Positions 49,055 to 57,226 of a stretch of DNA of 64,000 bases are shown piece after piece. The notes beneath the pieces were generated by a model, which was not told where the DNA came from, did no database searches, and worked only from the letters and a program-made list of their open reading frames with translations. Source of the DNA: a bacterium (GTDB taxonomy: Bacteria > Acidobacteriota > Polarisedimenticolia > Polarisedimenticolales > Polarisedimenticolaceae); contig JAAELQ010000084.1 of assembly GCA_024226515.1 (NCBI GenBank), forward strand, positions 1-64,000, in the 5' to 3' direction. Within the stretch, counting starts at the first letter, position 1, and each line of letters begins with the position of its first letter. Position numbers and translations under genes: made by a program.

Positions 49055-50383
49055 CTACAACCTGTGGATTCGGGACCGGCCGGTCTTCACGTTGCGCGTC
49101 GCGTTCCGCGTATCCAGGATCAACCGGGAATGACGCACGATCATGTCGTAGTCGTATTCCGAATGGTCGGTGACCAGCAGCACCAGGTCTGTCCGCTCGA
49201 GGTTGGCCGCGGTCAGCGGCGTCCTCTTGTACACCTTGCCGCCTTCGAGCCGCAACTGCGCGTGAAACGGATCGTGAAAGGCGAGCCGGGCGCGCTGCTC
49301 GTCCAACATGCGCATGATGTCGAGCGCCGGAGACTCCCGCGTGTCGCCGATGTCTCTCTTGTAGGCCGCACCGAGCACCAGCACGCGCGAGCCGTTGACG
49401 CTCTTCCGCACGTCGTTCAGCAACTGGCCGGCCTTGCGCACGACCACGCTCGGCATCATTCCGTTGATATCGGAGGCCAACTCGATAAAGCGAGCGGAGT
49501 AGTTCAGCGTCTTCATTTTCCACGACAGATAGTGCGGGTCGAGCGGGATGCAGTGCCCGCCGATGCCCGGTCCGGGATAGAACGGCATGAAGCCGAACGG
49601 CTTGGTCGAGGCGCCGTCGATCACCTCCCATACGTCGAGGCCCAACCGCTCGCACATCAGCGCGAGCTCGTTGACCAGGGCGATGTTCACTGCGCGAAAC
49701 GTGTTCTCCAGCAGCTTGACCATCTCCGCGGTGTGCGTGGACGACACCGGGTGGACATGCTCGATCGCCTGTCGATAGAGGTGTACGGCAACGTCCGTGC
49801 AGTCCGCGGTCGTACCGCCGACGACCTTGGGCGTGTTGCGCGTCACGAAGCCGCGGTTGCCGGGGTCGACGCGCTCCGGCGAGAACGCGAGGAAGATGTC
49901 CTTGCCGGCGCGCAGGCCCGAGGCCTCGAGCCGCGGGCGCAACACCTCCTCCGTCGTACCGGGATAGGTCGTCGATTCGAGGATGATCAGCTGGCCGCGC
50001 CGGACGTCCCGGGCAATCTCCTCGATCGCCGACACGATGTACGAGATGTCCGGGTCCTTCGTCTTGCGCAGCGGCGTGGGGACACAGATCAGGATCGCGT
50101 CGAAGCGGTCGCAGCTGCGGTAGTGATGCTGGACGCGCAGCGCGCGCTTCTTGATCAGCGGCGCGACCACCTCGTCGGGGGTGTCCTCGACGTGGCTCTT
50201 GCCCGCCTTCAGCCCCTCGACCTTCTTGCGATCGAGATCGATCCCGGTGACCCGGAAGCCGGCCTGCGCGAACTCGACCGCCAGCGGCAGACCCACGTAA
50301 CCCAGACCGACCACTCCGATCCGGGCGGAACGGTCAGCGATGATGCCTTTCAACTGGGCGACTAGGCGACTCACGGTGCTCAC
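49055..50383 (-). CDS. Nucleotide-sugar dehydrogenase (WbpA/WecC/TviB type)
   Basis: 442 residues. ARIGVVGLGYVGLPLAVEFA (about 17-36) binds NAD. ILICVPTPLRKTKDPDISYI (about 92-111), ILESTTYPGTTEEVLRPRLE (about 127-146), FAFSPERVDPGN or similar and the catalytic Cys in GIGGHCIPLDPHYLSWKMK (about 264) follow; LGAAYKRDIGDTRESPALDI lies at about 333-352. This subgroup oxidises UDP-GlcNAc or UDP-ManNAc to the uronic acid, in contrast to Ugd. GTG 50383 or the GTG three codons later could be the start. First gene of the sugar-nucleotide block. Confidence 0.9.
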   Translation of the reverse strand: MSTVSRLVAQLKGIIADRSARIGVVGLGYVGLPLAVEFAQAGFRVTGIDLDRKKVEGLKAGKSHVEDTPDEVVAPLIKKRALRVQHHYRSCDRFDAILICVPTPLRKTKDPDISYIVSAIEEIARDVRRGQLIILESTTYPGTTEEVLRPRLEASGLRAGKDIFLAFSPERVDPGNRGFVTRNTPKVVGGTTADCTDVAVHLYRQAIEHVHPVSSTHTAEMVKLLENTFRAVNIALVNELALMCERLGLDVWEVIDGASTKPFGFMPFYPGPGIGGHCIPLDPHYLSWKMKTLNYSARFIELASDINGMMPSVVVRKAGQLLNDVRKSVNGSRVLVLGAAYKRDIGDTRESPALDIMRMLDEQRARLAFHDPFHAQLRLEGGKVYKRTPLTAANLERTDLVLLVTDHSEYDYDMIVRHSRLILDTRNATRNVKTGRSRIHRL

Positions 50384-50417
50384 GCCCCCGGCAACCCTCT
50401 CGGCCGGGGAAGGGTTG

Positions 50418-50423
50418 AATATA
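50418..50423 (-). promoter_or_regulatory. Repeated promoter-like motif, copy D (-10 part)
   Basis: TATATT followed by CAAC on the minus strand, 35 bp before the nucleotide-sugar dehydrogenase start. It shares the TATATTCAA core with copy B but not GGCTGCTG. It lies in the 85-bp gap after mlaD. Confidence 0.35.
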
Positions 50424-50468
50424 GGGATCCGGCGAGGGCTTCGCCACGAGCGTACCGGCCGCCGCCGG

Positions 50469-51611
50469 CTAGCGAGAGGCGGGTGGCTCCGCCTCCTCGG
50501 GCTCCAGCGTGATTCCCTTTTTCTGGTAGTGCCGCAGCATCCAGCGCGCGAACTTGCTGTCGTTGACGCCGGCGACCACATCCTCGAGTCCGTCGTGCAG
50601 CGTGCGCTCGTTGATCAGCGCGCCGAGTGTGCCTTCCCCGCGGTTGATCTTGCCGGTGATCTCCGCGAGGTTCGAGGTGATCTCACGGACGTCGGCCGCG
50701 ACGGCGTCCGCGTACTCCGTGTCGTTGATCAGCTTGCCGATGAGGCCCTCGCTGGACTCCAGCCGCGAGGCGACCGTCTTCAGCGAGGCCGCCGCTCCGG
50801 CGAGATCCTCGACCGCCTGCTGGCCCGCGCCGTCCTCCTGGAGTAGCGCGCCCAGCGCCCCCTGGTCCGTGCGGAGCGAGCTGACGAGCTCGGTGATCTT
50901 CTCCGCAGCGACGCCCACCTGGCCCAGCTGGTCGGCGAAGCCCTCGTCGTACAGTAGCTTGCCGACGACCCCCTGGCGCGACTCGATCGCGACTCCCAGC
51001 TCGTCGGACAGCTTGCGCAGGTTGCCCATCGTCAGGCCCAGATCCTCGACGCCCTGTCTACCGAACTCGGGGTCGTTGATCATCTGCCCGATCAGCCCCT
51101 CGCCGCGCTCCAGCGCGCCCAGGATGTTCTTCAGCGAGACGGTGATGTCGTTGAGGTTCTCGGCGGCCACGGCCGCCTGCTCCATGATCTCCGGGTCCTC
51201 GTGCGGCTCGATGAACGAGCCGGGCGGCAACACGTCACCGTCGGCTTTCCCCGGGATGATCTCGATGAACTTCTCGCCCGACAGCAACTGGCCCAGGCGC
51301 AGCGCCGCGTGCACACCCTCACGAACTCGCCCGGCCTGTTCCTCGCGGATGCCGATGCGAACCTCGATCCCCGCTTGCTGCGGATCGCTGGGGAAGGCGA
51401 TCCCCAGCACGGTACCCACCTGCACGCCGCCCATCTCGACGGGCGAGCCCTGGACCAACCCGTGCGTGTTGGGGAACGCCACGCGATACTCGACGCTCTT
51501 GTTGAACAGCTGCGAGTCGCCGCCAACCGCCATTACGCCCAACGCCAGGATGAGCAAAGCGAGCGCGAACATCGCCCCAACCGCGAGATCACTGGACCGG
51601 CGTTTGGCCAT
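50469..51611 (-). CDS. mlaD: MCE/MlaD-family substrate-binding protein
   Basis: 380 residues. An N-terminal membrane helix (AVGAMFALALLILALGVMAV, about 10-29) is followed by the MCE domain (VEYRVAFPNTHGLVQGSPVE, MGGVQVGTVLGIAFP, about 40-75; GQLLSGEKFIEIIPGKADGD, about 105-124). The C-terminal part (about 150-360) is a long helical region with several repeats of the type GLIGQMINDPEFG, GVVGKLLYDEGFA, GLIGKLINDTEYA and GTLGALINE, longer than in E. coli MlaD (183 residues). It forms the periplasmic hexamer of a lipid transporter with the permease and ATPase upstream. Start overlaps the ATPase gene by 23 nt. Confidence 0.92.
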   Translation of the reverse strand: MAKRRSSDLAVGAMFALALLILALGVMAVGGDSQLFNKSVEYRVAFPNTHGLVQGSPVEMGGVQVGTVLGIAFPSDPQQAGIEVRIGIREEQAGRVREGVHAALRLGQLLSGEKFIEIIPGKADGDVLPPGSFIEPHEDPEIMEQAAVAAENLNDITVSLKNILGALERGEGLIGQMINDPEFGRQGVEDLGLTMGNLRKLSDELGVAIESRQGVVGKLLYDEGFADQLGQVGVAAEKITELVSSLRTDQGALGALLQEDGAGQQAVEDLAGAAASLKTVASRLESSEGLIGKLINDTEYADAVAADVREITSNLAEITGKINRGEGTLGALINERTLHDGLEDVVAGVNDSKFARWMLRHYQKKGITLEPEEAEPPASR

Positions 51612-52347
51612 AGCCCCCTCCTTGCAGAAAACTGCGCAGCAGCGGCTGATCGCTCGCGCGCGCCGCCTCCACGGATCCGTCGAAGACGATCTGTCCCTCG
51701 TGCAGGAACGCGATACGATCGGCGACGGTGAAGGCCGACCGGATATCGTGCGTGACCACGATGGAGGTCACGCCCAGACGCCGTTGCAGGCTGCGAATCA
51801 ACTGACTGATCGTATTCGCGGTCACGGGGTCGAGCCCGGTCGTCGGCTCGTCGTACAGAATCGCACGCGGCGCGAGCGCAACGGCGCGCGCCAGCGCGAC
51901 GCGTTTGCGCATGCCGCCCGACAGATCCGCGGGCATGAGATCCTCGACGTTCTCCAGCTCGACCAGTTGCAGCACCTCGCGGACGCGCTCGCAGACACGC
52001 TCGTTGTCCCAGTCGGTGTGCTCGCGCAGCGCGTAGCCGACGTTCTCCTCGACCGTCATCGAGTCGAACAGCGCCCCCGCCTGAAACAGCATGCCCACCT
52101 TCTTCCGCGTGTCGATCAGTTGCTCCTCGTCGAAGCCGGTGATCTCCTCTCCGTCGACGCGAACCTCACCCGAGTCCGGCCGATGCAGTCCGATCGTGTG
52201 CCGCAACAGAACCGACTTCCCGGTGCCGGACCCGCCGAGGACGACGACGGTCTCTCCCCGTGTGATGCCGAGAGACACACCGGCCAGCACGCGCTTCTCA
52301 CCGAAGCTCTTGTGCACGTCCGAGTATTCGATGAAGAAGTCGTTCAT
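51589..52347 (-). CDS. mlaF: ABC transporter ATPase, MlaF-type
   Basis: 252 residues. Walker A in VVVLGGSGTGKSVLLRHTIG (about 35-54), Q-loop in GMLFQAGALFDSMTVEENVG (about 87-106), signature DLSGGMRKRVALARAVALAP (about 144-163), Walker B ILYDEPTTGLDPVTAN (about 165-180) and the switch His in VVTHDIRSAF. FQAGALFDSMTV is typical of MlaF/Ttg2A. It powers phospholipid or sterol movement across the envelope together with MlaE and MlaD. ATG overlaps the mlaE stop. Confidence 0.95.
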   Translation of the reverse strand: MNDFFIEYSDVHKSFGEKRVLAGVSLGITRGETVVVLGGSGTGKSVLLRHTIGLHRPDSGEVRVDGEEITGFDEEQLIDTRKKVGMLFQAGALFDSMTVEENVGYALREHTDWDNERVCERVREVLQLVELENVEDLMPADLSGGMRKRVALARAVALAPRAILYDEPTTGLDPVTANTISQLIRSLQRRLGVTSIVVTHDIRSAFTVADRIAFLHEGQIVFDGSVEAARASDQPLLRSFLQGGGYGQTPVQ

Positions 52348-53105
52348 CCGTTCATCATCAGCAGGAAGAGCTTCGTCAGAAAGAAGTCGGAGATGATCAC
52401 GCAGATCGAGGAGACCACGACCGTGTTGGTCGTCGCGCGGCCCACTCCGTCGGCGCCGCCGCGCGCGTTGATCCCGTTGTAGCAGGCGACGATACCGATG
52501 GCCAAGGCGAAGAAGACCGTCTTGCCGACGCCGCTGACCAGATCCTCCAGCGTGAGCGCCTGCAGCGTGTGCGTCATGTAGTAGATGCGGGTCTGACCGA
52601 TCTCGACCATGCCCATCAACAGCCCGCCGAACAGGGCGACCGTGTCCGCGAGGACCGTCAACACCGGCAGGGCCAGCAACAGGGCCAGCACGCGGGGAAC
52701 GACCAGCTTCTTGATCGGGCTGGCGGCGAGGGCCCGCATGGCGTCCACCTGCTCCGTGACGGCCATCGAGCCGAGCTCGGCGGTGATACCGGCACCCACG
52801 CGCCCGGCGACCATCAGCGCGGTCAGCACCGGCCCCAGCTCGCGCACCACGGACAGCGCCACGACGTCGCCGACGAACGCCTTCCCACCGTAGGCCCCCA
52901 GCGAGTACGCGGTCTGGATCGCCAGCACCATCCCGGTGAACAGCAGTGTCAGGTTCGTGATGGTCAGCGAGCGGAAGCCGAGCTGATATAGCTGCTCCAT
53001 CCACAGGTCGACCTCGTACGGCGGGCGCACGCCGTAGCGCAGCGTAGCCCACGCCAGGCGCATCCTGGACCCCAGGCCCTCGAGAAACGAGCCGACGAGA
53101 CTCAT
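52344..53105 (-). CDS. mlaE: MlaE-type ABC permease
   Basis: 253 residues with the MlaE layout. An N-terminal amphipathic part (GVRPPYEVDLWMEQLYQLGF, RSLTITNLTLLFTGMVLAIQ) is followed by five membrane helices. The conserved VVRELGPVLTALMVAGRVGA, GITAELGSMAVTEQVDAMRA and LAASPIKKLVVPRVLALLLA (about 85-145) contain the ATPase-coupling loop. The ATG at 53105 gives the usual length; a longer frame to 53186 runs through the promoter. First gene of mlaEFD. No mlaC, mlaB or mlaA in the window. Confidence 0.94.
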   Translation of the reverse strand: MSLVGSFLEGLGSRMRLAWATLRYGVRPPYEVDLWMEQLYQLGFRSLTITNLTLLFTGMVLAIQTAYSLGAYGGKAFVGDVVALSVVRELGPVLTALMVAGRVGAGITAELGSMAVTEQVDAMRALAASPIKKLVVPRVLALLLALPVLTVLADTVALFGGLLMGMVEIGQTRIYYMTHTLQALTLEDLVSGVGKTVFFALAIGIVACYNGINARGGADGVGRATTNTVVVSSICVIISDFFLTKLFLLMMNG

Positions 53106-53157
53106 AGCCGTGGACACCGCCTCCTGCCCCGGCCGGTACACCGGAGTTTCCCCGGCA

Positions 53158-53186
53158 AGCATAGGTGCGCGCCGAGAAGAGGTCAA
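53158..53186 (-). promoter_or_regulatory. Predicted promoter of mlaEFD
   Basis: On the minus strand TTGACC (53186-53181), a 17-bp spacer and TATGCT (53163-53158), 53 bp before the mlaE ATG. Good match to the sigma-70 pattern seen elsewhere in the window. Confidence 0.5.
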
Positions 53187-53245
53187 TTTCGGGCGACCTC
53201 ACGCTCGTTCGCCCCTTGCAACCGTGCTCGACTCGAATCGCGGCG

Positions 53246-53251
53246 TATACT
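53246..53251 (+). promoter_or_regulatory. -10 box of the plsC-type gene
   Basis: TATACT, 45 bp before the GTG at 53297, without a clear -35. It lies back to back with the mlaE promoter in the 191-bp divergent gap, which shows nothing else. Confidence 0.35.
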
Positions 53252-53296
53252 GCCCGCGGCCAAACCGTCCCCTGCACCTTCCCCACGAGGTCGACC

Positions 53297-54040
53297 GTGT
53301 TTCGTACGCTGTGGGCATTGCTCGTCTTCTGCTTCGCCACGCTGCTCTGTGGGACGCCGTCGATCTTCGTGCACCTGGTGCGGCCGCGCAGCAACTTCGT
53401 CATTCGCGCGGGAGCCCTGTGGTCGCGCATGATGCTGTCGGCGACGGGAGCCCGCGTCGAGTACGTGGATCTCGCGCGGGCGTCTCAGCAGCTGCCATGC
53501 CTGTATCTCTGCAACCACCTGTCCAACGTCGACATCTGGGCCATGCTGTCCGCGGTGCCGGAGACCACCCGCTTCGTCGCGAAGGCGTCGCTGTTCCGCA
53601 TCCCCGTCATGGGGCAGGCCATGAAGGCCTCGGGCTTCGTTCCGATCGACCGCAAGAACCGTCACGCCGCCATGCGCAGCCTCGAGGTCGCGGCGCAGCG
53701 CGTCCGCGACGGCACCTCGGTGCTGATGTTCGTCGAGGGGACGCGCAGCATGGACGGCAAGCTGGCCCCGTTCAAGAAGGGCCCGTTTCACCTGGCGCTG
53801 GAGGCTCGCGTCCCGGTCGTTCCGGTCGCGATCTCCGGCTCCTGGGATGTGATGCGGCCGCGTTCGCTGCGCCTCCGCCCGGGCCCGGTTCGTGTCCGCT
53901 TCATGCCGCCCATCGACACGACGGGCTACGCGGCGGACGACATCGAGGGGCTCCAGCGGGACACGCGGCGCGCGATCGTGAGCGGCCTGGACGATCCGGG
54001 AGAGGAGCCACGGGACGAGGTTCTCGAGGCCGCGCGTTGA
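53297..54040 (+). CDS. 1-Acyl-sn-glycerol-3-phosphate acyltransferase (PlsC family)
   Basis: 247 residues, GTG start with GAGG 6 nt upstream. An N-terminal membrane helix (RTLWALLVFCFATLLCG) precedes the LPLAT motifs: the H-x4-D catalytic pair in YLCNHLSNVDIWAML (about 75-80), FVAKASLFRIPVMGQAMKAS (about 94-113), VLMFVEGTRSMDGKLAPFKK (about 143-162) and VPVVPVAISGS (about 173-183). It would acylate lysophosphatidate to phosphatidate at the inner membrane. Sequence around the active site is orthodox. It is the only plus-strand gene between 36 and 64 kb and converges with the flippase gene. Confidence 0.9.
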   Translation: MFRTLWALLVFCFATLLCGTPSIFVHLVRPRSNFVIRAGALWSRMMLSATGARVEYVDLARASQQLPCLYLCNHLSNVDIWAMLSAVPETTRFVAKASLFRIPVMGQAMKASGFVPIDRKNRHAAMRSLEVAAQRVRDGTSVLMFVEGTRSMDGKLAPFKKGPFHLALEARVPVVPVAISGSWDVMRPRSLRLRPGPVRVRFMPPIDTTGYAADDIEGLQRDTRRAIVSGLDDPGEEPRDEVLEAAR

Positions 54041-54048
54041 GCCCGGAG

Positions 54049-55386
54049 CTACCTCCGCAACAGGATTGAGCGGACCTCCGCGGGCGAAGGCAACGCTGCG
54101 TGGGTCCACATGCCGGTGAACCAGCGGGTCGCCGCCCACGTGACGAGATTCTGCAGGATCGTCGTCGCGCAGACGACGGAGGCCACGCCGAGCGCGCCGT
54201 AGCGCGGGGCCGCGATCAGGCAGCCGACGAGGCTGACGACCGCCGAGACGGTCGTGATGCCCATCAAGATGTTCTGGTGGCCGGTCATGCCCATCGTGAT
54301 GCCGCACGACCCGGTCCACACGTTGAGCAGATGCCCGACGCTGAGCAGCGCCAGGACCGTCGCTCCCGCGCGGTACGGCTCGGTGTAGACCAGCGCCATG
54401 ATCGGCCCACCGAACAGGATGAACGCCAGCAGGACACCCACCGCCGGCAGCCCGGCGACGCTCGCCGTGACGCGCAGGACGCGCTGCAGGCGCACGCGCT
54501 CGCCCTTGAAGTACAGGTCCGCGATGTACGGCGGCACGATCAGGTTGACCAGGGACAGCGGCATCGAGACGACGGTGACCAGCCTCGCCGCGGCGAAGTA
54601 GACTCCGACCACGTCGTTCGTCTCGTGCGCGGCGAGGACCCACAGGTCGAGCTGACTGACCGAGAAGTGCGTCAGCCCGATTACCATCCAGGGACCCGCC
54701 ACGCCGAACACCACCCCGGCGCCGATCGGCGCACCCTCGTCGCCGAGGCCCGCGACCTTGCGCCGCAACGCCACCGCCGACACGGCCACGCTGATTGCGG
54801 TCGCTCCGACGGTCACCAGGACCACGTCGAGCAGCGTCGCGCTGCCGCGCACCTGCCACAGGACCCACAGCGCGAGCGCCGTCAGCGGAACGGAGATCAC
54901 TCCGCCGTAGATCGAGGCCAGCGACAGGTCCTTGAACCCGCGGAAGAACTCCGAGATCAGGATCTGCAACGCCATCACCGCGACCCAGGCCGCGATGGCC
55001 CACATGATCGGCGCCAGCGCCGGCGTGTCCCACAGCCCGACGACCAGCCAGTCCAGGCCGCCCGCGATCATCACGATGCTGAGCACGACGATACCGATCG
55101 CCGTGTAGCGCAGCGCGACACGGACGACGCTCTTCGCCCTTGCGGGCTGCCCGGCTCCGATCCACTGCGCGATCAGCCGCACCGCAGCCTGGTGCAGTCC
55201 CAGCTGTGCGATCAGCGTCGCACCGAGGACCAGACTGAATGCCTGGCCGTACGCGCCGAACGCGTCGTCGGTCAGCAGGCGTGCCAGCAGCGCACCGACG
55301 AACAGCCGCGCCACGGAGGTCGACAGCCGGCCGGCGAGGACCCAGGCTCCACCGGTGAGCAATCGCTGACGGAGCGAAGGCGCCAC
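54049..55386 (-). CDS. Wzx-like oligosaccharide flippase (MOP superfamily)
   Basis: 445 residues with about 12-14 membrane helices in the polysaccharide-transporter pattern: RLLTGGAWVLAGRLSTSVAR and LFVGALLARLLTDDAFGAYG (about 8-50), LLDVVLVTVGATAISVAVSA, and LAALLSVGHLLNVWTGSCG or similar (about 330). GTG start directly after the asnB stop. MOP-family flippases move lipid-linked repeats to the periplasmic face. It complements the Wzy-like polymerase and Wza/Wzc pair 10-16 kb away. Sequence cannot tell the sugar. Confidence 0.88.
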   Translation of the reverse strand: MAPSLRQRLLTGGAWVLAGRLSTSVARLFVGALLARLLTDDAFGAYGQAFSLVLGATLIAQLGLHQAAVRLIAQWIGAGQPARAKSVVRVALRYTAIGIVVLSIVMIAGGLDWLVVGLWDTPALAPIMWAIAAWVAVMALQILISEFFRGFKDLSLASIYGGVISVPLTALALWVLWQVRGSATLLDVVLVTVGATAISVAVSAVALRRKVAGLGDEGAPIGAGVVFGVAGPWMVIGLTHFSVSQLDLWVLAAHETNDVVGVYFAAARLVTVVSMPLSLVNLIVPPYIADLYFKGERVRLQRVLRVTASVAGLPAVGVLLAFILFGGPIMALVYTEPYRAGATVLALLSVGHLLNVWTGSCGITMGMTGHQNILMGITTVSAVVSLVGCLIAAPRYGALGVASVVCATTILQNLVTWAATRWFTGMWTHAALPSPAEVRSILLRR

Positions 55387-57198
55387 TCAGCGCCCCGAGT
55401 ACTCGATGCCGAAGCCGTCGAGCACGCGCAGGGCCAGCATGCGCGATGCCTGCCCGAACGGCGTGGTCCCGTCGACATCCTTGTCGATCCATTCCATCAC
55501 CGGGACCCAGAACCCCGACTTCGGTCGATTCCACAGCGCCTCGGGCAGCTCCGGGGCGACGCGACGCGCAATCTGCCCCTTGCCCTGCGTGCGCGCGGGC
55601 TCGTAGCCCGCCGCGCCGATCTCGGCCCGCAACCACGGGTCGACCAGCGGGACACGCAGCTCGACCGAGTGCGCCATCGAGGCCCAGTCGGAATCGCGCA
55701 ACAGCTGATTGCGCATGAACTGCGTCGATTCCATGACATGCACCGCCTCCCAGCCGCGCTGCCCCTCCGGCAGCCGAGGCGTTCCGTTGGCCGATGCCAG
55801 CGGCCCGAGGAACTTCGCGCTGTCCGCGACCGGATCGTAGGCCGCGAGTCCTTCCCGGGCTCGCTCGAGCCCGATCAGGCCCGGCAGCTCGTCGGGCAGG
55901 TAGACCGCGTGACGCAGGAAGTACGCCCCGGCGAGCGAGCCTCCGTGCTTCAGCATCCCGCGCAGCTTGGGCTTGTCGGAGCGCAACGCCGAGAGCGTGG
56001 GCCAGATCTGCTGCAGGCCGGGCACGCGGCGCAGCCGGCGAGTCCAGTCCGCCCAGCGCGGAACGTCACGAAACGATGCGTAGCTGCCGAACAGCTCGTC
56101 GCCACCGAGACCCGACAGAACCACCTTGATTCCGGCCTCGCGCGCGACGCGGCTGACGACGTACGTGTTGAAGCCGTCGATGCTGAGCTGGTCCATGGCC
56201 GCGAGCGCCTCGGGCCACAGCCCCAGGAACTCGTCACGGCAGACCTTGCGTTCGACGTGGCGCGTTCCGAGCGCGGCGGCCACCTGCGCGGCGACCGGCG
56301 CCTCGTCCAGCGACGTGCCCGCGAAATCGTCGAACTGCAGCGTCAGCGTCGTCAACTGGTCGCCGACCTTGCGCGCCGCGAGCGCCGCGATCAGCGACGA
56401 GTCGAATCCGGCGGAAAGGAACACCGCGACGGGCACGTCGGACACCAGGTGCGCGGCGACCGTATCGGACAGCGTCTCTTCCAGCGAACGAGTCTCTCCC
56501 GGCTCGATCGGCCCGAAGCGATAGTGCGGCTGCGGTGTGCCGACGACGCCGTCGCGCAGCTCGATGTAGTGCCCCGCGGGAAGCGCGTGGATCTCGCTGT
56601 ACATCGTGCGCGGCTCCGGAATCGACCCCCACAGCAAGTAGCCGACCAGCGCGGCCGGGTCGACCTCGCGCCCTATGCCCGCGCCCTCGTGCAGCGCCTT
56701 GACCTGCGACGCGAAGTGCAGCTGGCCTGCCCGCTCGGCGTAGTACAGCGGTTTGATCCCGTACGGATCGCGCGCCAGCAGCAGCGTCTTGCGGCTCTCG
56801 TCCCACAGCGCCATCGCGTACATCCCGCGCAGCTTGGGGAACATCTCGGCACCGTGGCGCTCGTAGAGCGCCATGATCACCTCGGTGTCGCTCTGCGTGC
56901 GGAACACGACACCCGCCGCCTCGAGCTCTTCGCGCAGCTGGCGGTAGTTGTAGATCTCGCCGTTGAAGACGATGCGGAAACGGCCGCTCTCGAAGGTCAT
57001 CGGCTGCAGCCCCGACGGCGACAGGTCGATGATCGCGAGGCGGCGATGGCCGAAGCCGACGCGCCCGTCCTCGGAGATCCACTCCCCGTCTCCGTCCGGC
57101 CCACGCGAGACCATGCGGTCGCGCACGCGGATCAGATCATCCCGATCGACCGGGGCCGCGTCGGGCGCTAGCGCCAGAATGCCGTTGATCCCACACAT
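55387..57198 (-). CDS. asnB: Asparagine synthase (glutamine-hydrolysing) family protein
   Basis: 603 residues. The class-II glutaminase begins with the nucleophile Cys2 (MCGINGILALA), followed by DRMVSRGPDGDGEWISEDGR, RLAIIDLSPSGLQPM and FNGEIYNYRQLREEL. The synthetase domain has the PP-loop as VAVFLSAGFDSSLIAALAAR (about 252-271; SAGFDS in place of SGGxDS) and VVLSGLGGDELFGSYASFRD (about 360-379). Genes of this type are frequent in polysaccharide clusters, where they may amidate uronic acids rather than make asparagine. It abuts the flippase gene, which favours the polysaccharide role. Which reaction it performs is inference. Confidence 0.88.
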   Translation of the reverse strand: MCGINGILALAPDAAPVDRDDLIRVRDRMVSRGPDGDGEWISEDGRVGFGHRRLAIIDLSPSGLQPMTFESGRFRIVFNGEIYNYRQLREELEAAGVVFRTQSDTEVIMALYERHGAEMFPKLRGMYAMALWDESRKTLLLARDPYGIKPLYYAERAGQLHFASQVKALHEGAGIGREVDPAALVGYLLWGSIPEPRTMYSEIHALPAGHYIELRDGVVGTPQPHYRFGPIEPGETRSLEETLSDTVAAHLVSDVPVAVFLSAGFDSSLIAALAARKVGDQLTTLTLQFDDFAGTSLDEAPVAAQVAAALGTRHVERKVCRDEFLGLWPEALAAMDQLSIDGFNTYVVSRVAREAGIKVVLSGLGGDELFGSYASFRDVPRWADWTRRLRRVPGLQQIWPTLSALRSDKPKLRGMLKHGGSLAGAYFLRHAVYLPDELPGLIGLERAREGLAAYDPVADSAKFLGPLASANGTPRLPEGQRGWEAVHVMESTQFMRNQLLRDSDWASMAHSVELRVPLVDPWLRAEIGAAGYEPARTQGKGQIARRVAPELPEALWNRPKSGFWVPVMEWIDKDVDGTTPFGQASRMLALRVLDGFGIEYSGR

Positions 57199-57226
57199 GG
57201 CGAGTCAATTATGCGCCGCGAGGCGC

